Source: a virus. Taken from it: 42,458 nucleotides of DNA. Below are positions 31,660 through 39,870 of this stretch, piece after piece (position 1 is the stretch's first letter; each line of letters starts with the position of its first letter). Under the pieces are notes generated by a model that ran no database searches, had not been told where the DNA came from, and saw nothing but the letters and a program-made list of their open reading frames with translations. The translations under genes were made by a program, and so were the position numbers. The stretch is from positions 1 to 42,458 of the IMG/VR virus record IMGVR_UViG_3300025917_000330; one strand, given 5' to 3'.

Positions 31660-31982
31660 AGGTAGGCCGTCAGCAAGACTTCAGTGTTTCTCAGGTTTGG
31701 CAGGCGATCAAATTTCCTGATCTCAAAAGCATCTTTGATGTCGGTATTAGAATCCAGTTCACCAAGTAAAAGACGATCACCAGGAAACATCACCCGGTCC
31801 ACGTAGACAATCGAATTGGAGGTCCGGGTCTCTCCCTTTCCGTCAAGGTATTCTTGGGAGGTGTCTTCCCACCGGCAGTCGATCTCGACGGGGGACAGGA
31901 AAGCATATTCACCATGGACGTCTGGTGACCCTCTCGCAAAGTAGACGGCTGTCTGTCTCCGCATTCGTCTGATGAGGCTCAT
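31656..31982 (-). CDS. Head closure/head-tail connector protein
   Basis: A 108-residue protein from the ATG at 31982 (MSLIRRMRRQ), which overlaps the upstream stop by ATGA; an upstream in-frame ATG at 32015 is less likely. It is a small beta-rich protein with YFARGSPDVHGEYAF and VEIDCRWEDTSQEYLD, resembling head closure proteins (HK97 gp7/SPP1 gp16-like position). Name based on order and size. Confidence 0.62.
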   Translation of the reverse strand: MSLIRRMRRQTAVYFARGSPDVHGEYAFLSPVEIDCRWEDTSQEYLDGKGETRTSNSIVYVDRVMFPGDRLLLGELDSNTDIKDAFEIRKFDRLPNLRNTEVLLTAYL

Positions 31983-32632
31983 CGATGGAAGGCCATCCTT
32001 TCTTGGAGGATACACCTGAGATCCTCAAAAGAGGCCTTCACAAAACACTCTAGTCGAGAAGACCCATCGGTGACATTGAAAATCCTCACATCTTCAGGCA
32101 GATTCTTCTTCACCCTTTCAAACCCCCTGATGAACCCCTGGAATGAATCCTCCCTGATTACCTTCGTATTATAGGAATGCCAGTGGGACTCTTTTCCTTT
32201 GCTTGACAAATCGTAACCCAGCAGAAAGATTCGCTTCGCTCCAAAGCTGAGGGCGAGGTTAATAGCCGACGCACCTGTGGAGAAATTCCACCCCAGTGTA
32301 GATCCTGAATGAAGGCCGTCCCTTTCACGGCTCATCTTGAGGATCCTCGGAAAGTTATAGCGGAGAAGGAAAGGGCAATCAGTCACCACGCGGTTTGGGA
32401 AATCTTTGATCAGGTGCTTATTCCTCTCCCACCACATTCTATCTCCGAAGAGGAGGACCTCGACGATTTCAGGACCCAGGTGGATTGCATCGTTGCAACC
32501 AATCGTATGAAGGCCCTGAAGCTGGGTGAAGTCAAACCCTTTGAGCGAGGGACCACCTCCAATGAGGAAGGCGTCCTGTCCTTCCCATTCTCTTTCAGGT
32601 GCCCAGTATTCTATGGGGAGGTTCCTAACCAT
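31979..32632 (-). CDS. DUF115-like / sialyltransferase-like glycan protein
   Basis: A 217-residue protein with a nucleotide-binding-like LIGGGPSL at 23-30 and STGASAINLALSFGAKRIFLLGYDLS at about 117-142 in broken stretches, the pattern of DUF115/MAF-type glycosyltransferases that modify flagellin or surface glycans. It is inserted between the gp6-like connector and the head closure gene, overlapping both. It could glycosylate the capsid or alter host surface glycan. It is unusual within a head-joining cluster. Confidence 0.68.
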   Translation of the reverse strand: MVRNLPIEYWAPEREWEGQDAFLIGGGPSLKGFDFTQLQGLHTIGCNDAIHLGPEIVEVLLFGDRMWWERNKHLIKDFPNRVVTDCPFLLRYNFPRILKMSRERDGLHSGSTLGWNFSTGASAINLALSFGAKRIFLLGYDLSSKGKESHWHSYNTKVIREDSFQGFIRGFERVKKNLPEDVRIFNVTDGSSRLECFVKASFEDLRCILQERMAFHR

Positions 32633-32979
32633 ACGACTCTCGGTCTCCTTTTCCCATTTGAGATGGCTCTCAGCAGTCCACTGGTATCAAGAGTCATCGC
32701 CATCTGCCCATAATGAGAAGTATTCAGATTTAGATCTACTGCACTCTGATACCTCACCTCAATAGTAGAAGCTCTTTCGGAAGTCGGCCGGGGGTCGCGG
32801 ACGGTATAAAAGTGAGCAGCAAGCCAGGTTTCGATGAGCTCAAGACGATCTGAATCGTGACCAGACCCTGCTGCGATGTCATCCACTAGAGCACTAGCCG
32901 CAAGAATAAACGGGTCGAGAACTATCGACCCGTCCACCTCAATAATTCCGGCAACGAGCTCTGACGTGGTTCGAGGCAT
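32611..32979 (-). CDS. HK97 gp6-like head-tail connector
   Basis: A 122-residue helical protein with LDPFILAASALVDDIA, DSDRLELIETWLAAHFYTV and a SERASTIEVRYQ segment, matching gp6-like connectors that form the ring below the portal. It overlaps the upstream gene (TAATG). The next gene in the direction of transcription is the DUF115-like gene. Confidence 0.8.
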   Translation of the reverse strand: MPRTTSELVAGIIEVDGSIVLDPFILAASALVDDIAAGSGHDSDRLELIETWLAAHFYTVRDPRPTSERASTIEVRYQSAVDLNLNTSHYGQMAMTLDTSGLLRAISNGKRRPRVVWLGTSP

Positions 32980-33215
32980 TAGTCATTTTCGCCCCACTCG
33001 TCTGCTTTGGCAGCCCCCTTCTTCTTTTTCTTGGGCTTCGCCGCAGGAGGCGCAGGAGCGGCAGTGGAGGTGGGAGCAGGTTCAGGATCACTCACCTTCT
33101 CAAACTTCCCCTTGAATAACTCAGCCAGATCAACAGGAGAGTCAACGATTTGACCTTTGGTGTAGGTCCGACCCCCTTCGACGTGATTCCCTTCTTTGAC
33201 TCGATATTTCGGCAT
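32979..33215 (-). CDS. Small head-associated Lys/Ala-rich protein (78 aa)
   Basis: Start ATG at 33215 lies one base after the stop of the 55-aa lipoprotein. The 78 residues begin MPKYRVKEGNHVEGG and FKGKFEKV, a pattern seen in small phage head proteins (RVxxGxHxxGGxxYxxGxxV). The C-terminal half is Pro/Ala/Lys-rich (KPKKKKKGAAK). It follows the capsid gene; possibly a neck or decoration accessory. An upstream start at 33344 would overlap the lipoprotein in another frame. Confidence 0.62.
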   Translation of the reverse strand: MPKYRVKEGNHVEGGRTYTKGQIVDSPVDLAELFKGKFEKVSDPEPAPTSTAAPAPPAAKPKKKKKGAAKADEWGEND

Positions 33216-33216
33216 A

Positions 33217-33384
33217 TTACGGATGAACAGGGTGTGAAGGACCGGCATACTGATTTGGAAACCTTGGACTGCCGATGCCGTTGTTCGGTGAGTCTGGGTG
33301 TGAACCATGAAAACCGCCCGCCCACAATCCACAGGCTGCCACACCCAATAGCAGGCCGATGAATATAAGACGGGCGATTTTCAT
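33217..33384 (-). CDS. Small lipoprotein (55 aa)
   Basis: The frame from ATG 33384 to TAA 33217 gives 55 residues: MKIARLIFIGLLLGVAAC, a lipoprotein signal with lipobox V-A-A-C (C18), and a short Pro/Ser/Gly/His-rich mature part with no charged cluster. It ends one base before the start of the next gene. A lipoprotein between the capsid and connector genes is odd. It may act in superinfection exclusion or host-envelope modification. Confidence 0.62.
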   Translation of the reverse strand: MKIARLIFIGLLLGVAACGLWAGGFHGSHPDSPNNGIGSPRFPNQYAGPSHPVHP

Positions 33385-33403
33385 GTGCCGATGAGTCGAT
33401 TCT

Positions 33404-34462
33404 TTACGCCGCCGCGCCGTGAATGATTCCAGTGTTGCCGTTCTTGTCGGCCCTGAGCTGAGGAACCATGATGGCCATCACCTTGAAGTGGAGGCGCATC
33501 CCACCCATGGTTTCCCACTGGACGGTGGTAATGTCCATCCCTATGACTTCGCGGATGACATCGGTGGTCTGCTGGACGAGGATAAGCGTAAAGCCTGACC
33601 CCAAGTAGTCCGCCGTCCTCGCGCCCGAGATGCCCTGGATCGCGGCCAACCGCTGTCGCAGAGTGTTGTCCCCTTTCGCAGTCGAGTAGTCATCATCGAA
33701 ATACTCATCCCACGCGGGAGAGTTGTAGAGGACCCACGGACCGTAGTGGAAGTGGTTCTCGCTGGCCTGCCGCATCGACAGAACTTCTCTCACTGTCACT
33801 GCGGGGGTCCACCCCGTATCCTCAGGAGAGGTGAGAACCTGAGTCAACCGAGATGGGAAGTTGGTGAGACCATAAATGGTTCCACCGCCGTAGGTGTAAG
33901 ATGGTGACGTTCCCACCACCAGCTTCTCGGCTTCCTCAGCCACGCGTCTCGCAGCCAGCTGACCCATCGTAACATCAATGGGCGCACCGCGCTCGCGCGA
34001 CGTTGCAATCTGCCGGGCGTTGAAGAAGAAGTCCTTGTGAATGACTGGCAACGGAAGCGAAACCAAGTCATAGTCGGGACGATCGGCTTCAGACTGCCGG
34101 GCAGGATCCATACTGATGATCGCCGGAGTGATGTCGCTCACCGTCTCGGTTTCCAAGACTGTCTTCCCCATGCCGTTTGGAATGGTGAAGGTCAATCCCG
34201 CTCCGCGCAAGTCAGCCACGACACGCAAGCGGTCCTTCGCAGCGGCGACAATCGCGTCGTCGATGATCTTCCACTCGTCCTTCCGCAGCGTCGCGTTGGC
34301 AACCGGAGTCGCCCGGGCGATGAGTTTGCCGCCCTGGTTTTGGGCGATGTAGTGCCGTCCGTCCTTCCCGACCCATGGCCGAAGTGCAGCCACGTCGAAA
34401 CCGTTGTTGAGGAGCGTCGTAGCGACACTCCCTTGAGCCTGTCCGTTTAAGATGAAGTCCAT
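33404..34462 (-). CDS. Major capsid protein (HK97 fold, encapsulin-like pattern)
   Basis: A 352-residue major capsid protein. Key features: VSLPLPVIHKDFFFNARQIA, GAPIDVTMGQLAARRVAEE and KLVVGTS, a pattern shared by HK97-fold capsids and by encapsulin-related capsids. It follows the decoration protein and precedes the connectors. No large N-terminal scaffolding delta domain is evident; scaffolding is probably supplied by the 34960 gene. Alternative names within the HK97 superfamily are possible, but the role is clear from position and size. Confidence 0.85.
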   Translation of the reverse strand: MDFILNGQAQGSVATTLLNNGFDVAALRPWVGKDGRHYIAQNQGGKLIARATPVANATLRKDEWKIIDDAIVAAAKDRLRVVADLRGAGLTFTIPNGMGKTVLETETVSDITPAIISMDPARQSEADRPDYDLVSLPLPVIHKDFFFNARQIATSRERGAPIDVTMGQLAARRVAEEAEKLVVGTSPSYTYGGGTIYGLTNFPSRLTQVLTSPEDTGWTPAVTVREVLSMRQASENHFHYGPWVLYNSPAWDEYFDDDYSTAKGDNTLRQRLAAIQGISGARTADYLGSGFTLILVQQTTDVIREVIGMDITTVQWETMGGMRLHFKVMAIMVPQLRADKNGNTGIIHGAAA

Positions 34463-34493
34463 ATGAGTTTCTTTCAGGTATATTGCGTTTCTG

Positions 34494-34925
34494 TTACAGG
34501 AGCCTCACCTTCAGCCGTTCGTCGGCCGATTCGCTGTCGCTCAAGTCCAAACTCTCGAGGGCGACGGCAATAGGCTTGTCACTTCCGGTGGCGACCTTCA
34601 AGGCCCCATCCCCGTTGCTGGTGAGTAGTTCTCCCGTCTCAACGTCCTCACCCCATGACAGATAGGCGTAAATGACGTCACCAGGGGCACCATTGACGAT
34701 GCTCACCACGTCATCGGCCGCATAGCTCTGATCGATGTCTTTACCTTGGAGCGCGTCTTCCAAGGCGAAGTTGCGTTCGGCGTAGCCGCCTGCGCTTGAA
34801 TGCGCGACGACCTCCCCGTCTGAGTTGAGCAAGAGTAAGTCACCTGGACGGATGGTTCCGCCCGCGATGTGCTCCTCATGCCGGCCACTACCCAGGAGGT
34901 GGATTCTTTTTGGAACTTCAGGCAT
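34494..34925 (-). CDS. Head decoration/stabilisation protein
   Basis: A 143-residue protein: IAGGTIRPGDLLLLNSDGEVVAHS near residues 20-43 in segments, an ERNFALEDALQGK helix and a PGDVIYAYLSWGEDVETGELLTSN core. The pattern fits small capsid-stabilising proteins (DUF2190-like or gpD-like) located before the major capsid gene. It lies between protease/scaffold and capsid with 31-34 base gaps and its own ribosome-binding site AAGGAAA. Confidence 0.76.
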   Translation of the reverse strand: MPEVPKRIHLLGSGRHEEHIAGGTIRPGDLLLLNSDGEVVAHSSAGGYAERNFALEDALQGKDIDQSYAADDVVSIVNGAPGDVIYAYLSWGEDVETGELLTSNGDGALKVATGSDKPIAVALESLDLSDSESADERLKVRLL

Positions 34926-34959
34926 ATAGTTTCCTTCGTTGGTTGTTGATACGGTTTGT

Positions 34960-36567
34960 TCAGTTCTTGGCGAAGTTCAGGATCGGAATCTGCAAGGGTT
35001 CCTCGGCCTGATTGTCCGTCCTCACCGGTGCCTGACCCGAGTAATCAAGGACGCGGCCCGATCCGTCCGGATTGGGCTTGGCTGCGAGACGAGCCAGCAT
35101 CTTGATTTCGTTCAGGCCCTTGGCTTCCAGTTCCTGTTTCGAGAACCCGTTGTTCTCGTTCGCCAGAATCACCTCGATGAGCTTCGTCTTCTCCTCGTTG
35201 TAGACGGCGATTGAGTTGTTCAGGACCTCCTGCATCTGCGGAGGAGCCTGCTTGATGAAGTCCTGGACCGTGACGACGTTGGTCGCGGGAGGACTACCAG
35301 CAGCGGGAGGAGGTGCTGTTCCAGGGCTACCCGCTGCTGGCGCTGCCGCCGGGGGTGCCGTTCCGCCCGGAGATTTCACAAGGCTGATTCTGCCCAGCTG
35401 TTCCTCGGTAAAGCTATTCAGCTGTGGCCGGTCGGCCTCCGTCAGCCCGACGTTGGCGGCGATGAGGGAATCGATCTTCTCTTTCGCTTTGGCCGTCGGG
35501 GCAGGAGGGGTTGGAGGTTCCTTCACATTCTGAATCAGCTTGAGCTGATCCTCGTTCAAAGCCATCAGGGCATCCCGGTCGGTCTCTTTCCAACCGACAT
35601 TCGCTGCGATGATAGCATCCACTACCTTTTTCTTGTTCATAGGTGCATTGGGGTTGGTGTTGCCGACGAAGGCCCCCGTGGTTGTTCTATACTCGGTGAC
35701 CCTCATTACCTCGACGGGATCCTCGTCATCCAACGAGACTCCCGTATCTTTTGCCGTGTAGCCGAGGCGCCACAGTTTGCCATCCCTTTCGTAGATGACA
35801 AAATTGGAGAAAACATCTAGGACCCAAATCCAGGGCCCGTTGGGATCATTGGCATTGAATTTGTCTCGCAAAGCCGTTGACAATGCCGATGAAATGTTTG
35901 AGAAGGACATCTCGTTTTCCACGAGACCCATCTTCACCAGTGCCTGGCGAAGAGCCTTCAGAGACGGGTCCTTGCGTAGATTCTCCAGCAAGTCCCTGCC
36001 CGCTTGATTGCGAAGCAATCCGGCACCGTCGGCAATCGAACAAGCGCCGATCTGGTCAGGAAGCAGAGCGAGGTGGTCCGGACGGTAGTTTCGAGCGATT
36101 CCCGTGTAGTCCTCACTCTTCCAAGTTCCGCTGGTCTCCTCAATATCAATAAAGACCCCTGTGGAGAGTTCCATCATCTCCTTGGCGTCTACCGCGGTCA
36201 TGATTCGATCATCGACGGTATTGGCTCGATCTTTCTCAATCCAAGCTTCTGATTTGAGACGACCGCCCTTGTCCCACTTTGTGTTCATCATCACTCCAAC
36301 CTTGCGGTTGTTGATAATGACGGGATCGCAGGCAGAAATTCCTTCACCGTTGATAGACGGATGGTAAACCACGATGGGCTTGTGATTCCACGCTGCCGGA
36401 GTCTTCGACAGCTCGTCCTTGGGATAGTAGAGTGGACCTTGCGATCCTGAGTGAACTCCCTCAGTCAGGATGACCATTGGAACCACGACATGCTCCCGCC
36501 CTTCCAGATTATCCACTCGGCATCCTGCGGGCAGCAGATTGCATGTTAGTCTTGCGAACGTCTTCAT
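34960..36567 (-). CDS. DUF2213-type prohead protease with C-terminal scaffold
   Basis: A 535-residue protein. Residues 30-200 match the DUF2213 capsid protease family: EGVHSGSQGPLYYPKDEL, WNHKPIVVYHP, MMELSTGVF and ARNYRPDHLALLPDQIGACS segments. Residues 200-320 include a WIWVLDVF/FVIYERDGK domain; the region 325-410 holds two repeats of a short helical motif (IIAANVGWKETDRDAL and LIAANVGLTEADRPQL). It ends in a Pro/Ala-rich linker and a helical C-terminus, fitting a scaffold cleaved at maturation. AGGTG precedes the ATG. Confidence 0.84.
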   Translation of the reverse strand: MKTFARLTCNLLPAGCRVDNLEGREHVVVPMVILTEGVHSGSQGPLYYPKDELSKTPAAWNHKPIVVYHPSINGEGISACDPVIINNRKVGVMMNTKWDKGGRLKSEAWIEKDRANTVDDRIMTAVDAKEMMELSTGVFIDIEETSGTWKSEDYTGIARNYRPDHLALLPDQIGACSIADGAGLLRNQAGRDLLENLRKDPSLKALRQALVKMGLVENEMSFSNISSALSTALRDKFNANDPNGPWIWVLDVFSNFVIYERDGKLWRLGYTAKDTGVSLDDEDPVEVMRVTEYRTTTGAFVGNTNPNAPMNKKKVVDAIIAANVGWKETDRDALMALNEDQLKLIQNVKEPPTPPAPTAKAKEKIDSLIAANVGLTEADRPQLNSFTEEQLGRISLVKSPGGTAPPAAAPAAGSPGTAPPPAAGSPPATNVVTVQDFIKQAPPQMQEVLNNSIAVYNEEKTKLIEVILANENNGFSKQELEAKGLNEIKMLARLAAKPNPDGSGRVLDYSGQAPVRTDNQAEEPLQIPILNFAKN

Positions 36568-36674
36568 TTCACCTAGACCTAAATGGTGGACTCTATCGTT
36601 TCATAGGACATCTACTGCGAGAATGACTCTCCGTAAAGACTAATTTTAACGAATCTTTTCTCTAAGTGAATGGA
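36568..36674 (-). promoter_or_regulatory. Intergenic region upstream of the head operon, candidate promoter
   Basis: A 107-base AT-rich gap. On the minus strand a TTCACT (-35-like, 36665-36670), a 16-base spacer and TAAAAT (-10-like, 36643-36648) form a plausible sigma70-type promoter, about 76 bases before the start of the protease/scaffold gene. A Shine-Dalgarno AGGTGA lies just before the ATG at 36567. It would allow separate control of the head and tail genes from the glycan cluster. No terminator hairpin is obvious. Confidence 0.4.
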
Positions 36675-37079
36675 TCAATTCCCTTGTTGCATCTTCTGAG
36701 TAGATTCTTTCAGAGATGCATTCGGGTCAATTCCCTTGAAGGGCCTCAGAACAATAGCTGAAGAGATTAGTTTCAAAGCAACCTCACCTGGCTTCGCGGA
36801 GGCAATTATTTCATCTACCTCCGAAATCGTCATCCGCTCGCTTAGAGCACCAGAAATGATCTTGAGCGACTCACCAATGAGCTGGTATTGCTGACAGAGC
36901 AGGGTGTATTGGGCGACAAGATCGATGTAACCACAATCCATTTGCTTTGCGAGCTCCTCAATCTCGGCCCATCTCCTCTCCACCTCGCTGACAGAAATTC
37001 CCAGCTTGTGAGCGATATTGTGATTGGGCAGGCCTGCTGTCTTGTATTTCACCAAGAGCTTCTCATCGTCTATTTTCAT
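36675..37079 (-). CDS. HTH-containing protein, possible small terminase
   Basis: A 134-residue protein. I chose ATG 37079 because it overlaps the upstream stop by ATGA; an upstream start at 37193 would lie inside that gene. The N-terminus carries a helix-turn-helix (LLVKYKTAG, HNIAHKLGISVSEVERRW), followed by helices. The size and HTH fit a small terminase that recognises DNA ends, but terL is far away and no oligomerisation motif is clear, so a regulator is equally possible. Confidence 0.5.
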   Translation of the reverse strand: MKIDDEKLLVKYKTAGLPNHNIAHKLGISVSEVERRWAEIEELAKQMDCGYIDLVAQYTLLCQQYQLIGESLKIISGALSERMTISEVDEIIASAKPGEVALKLISSAIVLRPFKGIDPNASLKESTQKMQQGN

Positions 37080-37882
37080 TTTCTGTGATCCAAAATGTAA
37101 TTGAGTAGAACCTGCCGATTGTGATTCATCTGTGTCCCTTGGTTTACGGGATGCCAATGATGCAACAGACAGAGCCAGGAGGATCTCATCCACAGCTCTT
37201 TCGCTTTAGGACGACTTATTTCATCACGGCATCGACTCGTCACGTTCTTGAAAGTAATCTCACCTGGTAGGGGATCTGTCCTCCTCTGATTCTTCTCCAG
37301 CATATAAATCTGTTGATAGTCCTCCCACCCATAACCCCTGAATCTTTCATCACAGCCTCCCAGATCCAGATACTCCTGCCTCCTGCAAATGAAATTTGTC
37401 GCAGCGGGATTGATGTAGGGAATAGCAGAGTAGGTCTTTCGATTCTCCATGATCCAGGCATAGGCAGGCGCGTCCAGAGGGATCTTCAACAGTTTGGAAT
37501 AGATCCTATTCAGATAGATCATCCCTCCGTTATACCACACAGTGGGAACGGTATAGCGCAAATGATCGAGAAGCGTTTCAAAGTAATAGCAATTCGGAAA
37601 GCAGTCCACGTCCAGCTTCATGATCCATTCAGTCGTGGCATCACGAGCTCCTTGGTTGTGGTAGTAGCCGATGGAGTGTTCATTCTTCTTCCAAGCAACA
37701 GATGAGAAAGCTTCAACATTAGGTGGGGCTTCGTCCTTGAACCAAGGTGGAGGAAGTTCATCAATGAAGTAAATGAGATGTTGAACCTGAATGTCAGACA
37801 CTCCTCTGAGATTCTTCAACCACAGCCGAAGCATGTCAGGACGATCCCAATATGGAGTGATGGTGGTTAGGAGGGGTTCCAT
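37076..37882 (-). CDS. GT-A glycosyltransferase (GT2/GT7C-like)
   Basis: A 268-residue glycosyltransferase with a TTITPYWDRPDML start (GT2-like), a DVD metal site at 91-93, and GGCDERFRGYGWEDYQ at 175-190, the C-terminal acceptor/base motif of GT7C-type enzymes. It transfers a sugar from a nucleotide donor. It ends the glycan cluster next to the HTH gene, and overlaps the 2OG oxygenase by 16 bases. Confidence 0.82.
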   Translation of the reverse strand: MEPLLTTITPYWDRPDMLRLWLKNLRGVSDIQVQHLIYFIDELPPPWFKDEAPPNVEAFSSVAWKKNEHSIGYYHNQGARDATTEWIMKLDVDCFPNCYYFETLLDHLRYTVPTVWYNGGMIYLNRIYSKLLKIPLDAPAYAWIMENRKTYSAIPYINPAATNFICRRQEYLDLGGCDERFRGYGWEDYQQIYMLEKNQRRTDPLPGEITFKNVTSRCRDEISRPKAKELWMRSSWLCLLHHWHPVNQGTQMNHNRQVLLNYILDHRK

Positions 37883-38505
37883 CGGGAGTAGTATTCACCT
37901 TCTTTGAATTTCGTCTTGAGAGTCATCGAGACAGACTCATCTGGCCGATAGCACGCGGCTGGGAGAATCCTGAAATCCATACTCACTCTAGCCTTTCCCG
38001 TGGTATTGACCCTATTCCCATGAGTGAGCTTATTCCCATTGAATTCAACCAGTTGACCCACCCTCAGCGCCATCGGCTGAAAACCTCCCTTCCCTATGTC
38101 TGACTCCACCCACACACTGGCGTCTCCGTCTGAGTTGGTGAGAGGAATGATGTAATTCATCTCACCCTCTGGGTGGCCGAACTGGGCGTCATTGTGGAAG
38201 GCTCCTACAGCCAGGTTGTTTCTCAGGTGGACTCTGAAGGTTGGGAATTTCTGGTAGAGGAAAGAAGGACTCATCAGAGGGGCCATCACCCCACTAATGA
38301 ATCTTTCATAGAGAATCACCATCTCAGGCCACCCAGCATGGTATCTGTCGTAGAACTTTCGATGGAAAGAGGTCTTGGAGTCTGCACCCACCTTGAAGAG
38401 CTCCATGTGTTCTTCATGAAGATCCTCCAGGTAAATAACACCCATCAAATCTGCGATAGGGGTCACAAAGTCATAACGATTGATGTCGTATTTGATGTAT
38501 CTCAT
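37867..38505 (-). CDS. StrG-like 2-oxoglutarate/Fe(II) oxygenase
   Basis: About 212 residues from ATG 38505, which overlaps the FkbM stop by ATGA (38514 is an alternative). The core has H107-x-D109 (AFHNDAQFGH), a distal H165 (NKLTHGN) and R176 (counted from the 38514 start), the His-Asp-His-Arg set of Fe(II)/2OG dioxygenases. IIPLTNSDGDASVWVES and GGFQPM.L..GQL.EFNG match the streptomycin-cluster StrG family. It may hydroxylate or oxidise a sugar or a glycan precursor made by its neighbours. Confidence 0.83.
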   Translation of the reverse strand: MRYIKYDINRYDFVTPIADLMGVIYLEDLHEEHMELFKVGADSKTSFHRKFYDRYHAGWPEMVILYERFISGVMAPLMSPSFLYQKFPTFRVHLRNNLAVGAFHNDAQFGHPEGEMNYIIPLTNSDGDASVWVESDIGKGGFQPMALRVGQLVEFNGNKLTHGNRVNTTGKARVSMDFRILPAACYRPDESVSMTLKTKFKEGEYYSRWNPS

Positions 38506-39146
38506 AAAGGACATTTCTGGCGGCGGATGTAGAGTTTGTCACCCCACCCGTGCTTCGTCATCTTCGTTTCGGCTCCCAAGAAATCAAACCGTAGAAGGAA
38601 ATCATCAATGTCTCTCACAAACGGACACCCTTTGTAAAGTTCCTTCGTATTCACCTCAACGTAGGCGTAGTCAAAAAGCCATAGCCAGTCTCCCATGCCT
38701 CTCAAAGCGAGCAACTCAGCCCCTTGGAGATCTACATTCAGGAACCAACCTCCTCCAATCTCTATCCCGCGGTCAAACAGGAAGGTGTCCACCCGACTCG
38801 TCAACATCCTGATTTCTTCACAGAAGACTGTCCCTGGGTGCTCTTGAAGATGAGTCCCAAACTCGAGGAACGACGAACTCTGCGATTCGTTGTTGGCGCG
38901 CCTGAACACGACCACCTCTCCATCCCTATCGCTAAGACAGGCCTGGAACGCAAGGTGTCCTGGATATTTCGCAACGTTATTGTAGAGCTGAATATGAATG
39001 TCTGGCAACGCCTCAAACCAAATCACCTGCTTGATCCCTAGCTTGTCGTAGGTAGCAGCCTCCTGCCCCGTGTTAGCACCCAGGTGAAGAACCCCCTTGG
39101 CTTTGATCTTGTGCCGGGCGAAGAGTTGGTCAAATGGTATTAGCAT
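38502..39146 (-). CDS. FkbM-family SAM methyltransferase
   Basis: A 214-residue FkbM-type methyltransferase from ATG 39146 (MLIPFDQLFARH); an upstream in-frame ATG at 39206 would overlap the previous gene more. It has the SAM-binding GVLHLGANTGQE, IWFEALPDIH (acid after beta-2), and FLNVDLQGAELLALRGM, the FkbM hallmark. It O-methylates sugars or polyketides. It overlaps the sugar methyltransferase by 17 bases. Confidence 0.87.
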   Translation of the reverse strand: MLIPFDQLFARHKIKAKGVLHLGANTGQEAATYDKLGIKQVIWFEALPDIHIQLYNNVAKYPGHLAFQACLSDRDGEVVVFRRANNESQSSSFLEFGTHLQEHPGTVFCEEIRMLTSRVDTFLFDRGIEIGGGWFLNVDLQGAELLALRGMGDWLWLFDYAYVEVNTKELYKGCPFVRDIDDFLLRFDFLGAETKMTKHGWGDKLYIRRQKCPL

Positions 39147-39870
39147 AGCCGTGCATGTAGCAATTATCCCACGTTCCTGGGAGATCGTTTGGAAAGACTT
39201 CCTCACATCTGATCATTCCCAACGTGGGTCCTTTGAAATTCCAAACATGGAACCCATAGATGCTCTTCTGCAATACCCGCGCAGAGTAATGAGCTTTGCC
39301 TTCATCATTCAATTCAGAAAGGCTGCTATGGCTGAGGGAGAGATCATAACTGTCTGGTTCATAGTCACCAAGAGTAGGCCAAATGCCATCCCATCCCATC
39401 AGCCGGATGTATCGCCGTTGTAGCATTGAAGGTTCCAATAGATCGAAAAAGGTATAGTTCGTTACAAGACCGAATAGTTTCAGGCAATGAGCAAGATTCC
39501 CATACCCAGGTCCAATCTCAGCAATTCTGAAAGGACCAATCCCAAAAAGACGGATGATCTGGGAGCAGACCAAAACTGAGGACGCCGTTGTCCCAGATAG
39601 CTTGTGACCATGAATATTAGCCACATCAACGTCCCACGGACCTCCAACGCGATCTGCCTCTGCTAATGCGGGAAGAAGATCGAGGCACCTTGGATAAAGA
39701 CGCATCGCCATTGACCAGTAACGAGGAACATGATCTGCATGTCTATTCTCGGTGACGTATCCCAACGTCCTCATCTGTTTGAATTTGTAAAACAATTCAT
39801 CTGACGTGGCTGCTTTCAGACAGTCAAAAAGCCAGTCACGTTTGATGTCTTCTGGAATCATCCAGTTCAT
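39130..39870 (-). CDS. Putative sugar O-methyltransferase
   Basis: A 246-residue protein with a SAM loop IAEIGPGYGNLAHCL at about 115-129, then a FFDLLEPSMLQ strand, and an N-terminal helical domain with HVPRYWSM. This fits the putative sugar O-methyltransferase family (TIGR04371-like). It overlaps the next glycosyltransferase by ATGA. It likely modifies the glycan built by the adjacent transferases. Confidence 0.76.
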   Translation of the reverse strand: MNWMIPEDIKRDWLFDCLKAATSDELFYKFKQMRTLGYVTENRHADHVPRYWSMAMRLYPRCLDLLPALAEADRVGGPWDVDVANIHGHKLSGTTASSVLVCSQIIRLFGIGPFRIAEIGPGYGNLAHCLKLFGLVTNYTFFDLLEPSMLQRRYIRLMGWDGIWPTLGDYEPDSYDLSLSHSSLSELNDEGKAHYSARVLQKSIYGFHVWNFKGPTLGMIRCEEVFPNDLPGTWDNCYMHGYANTI

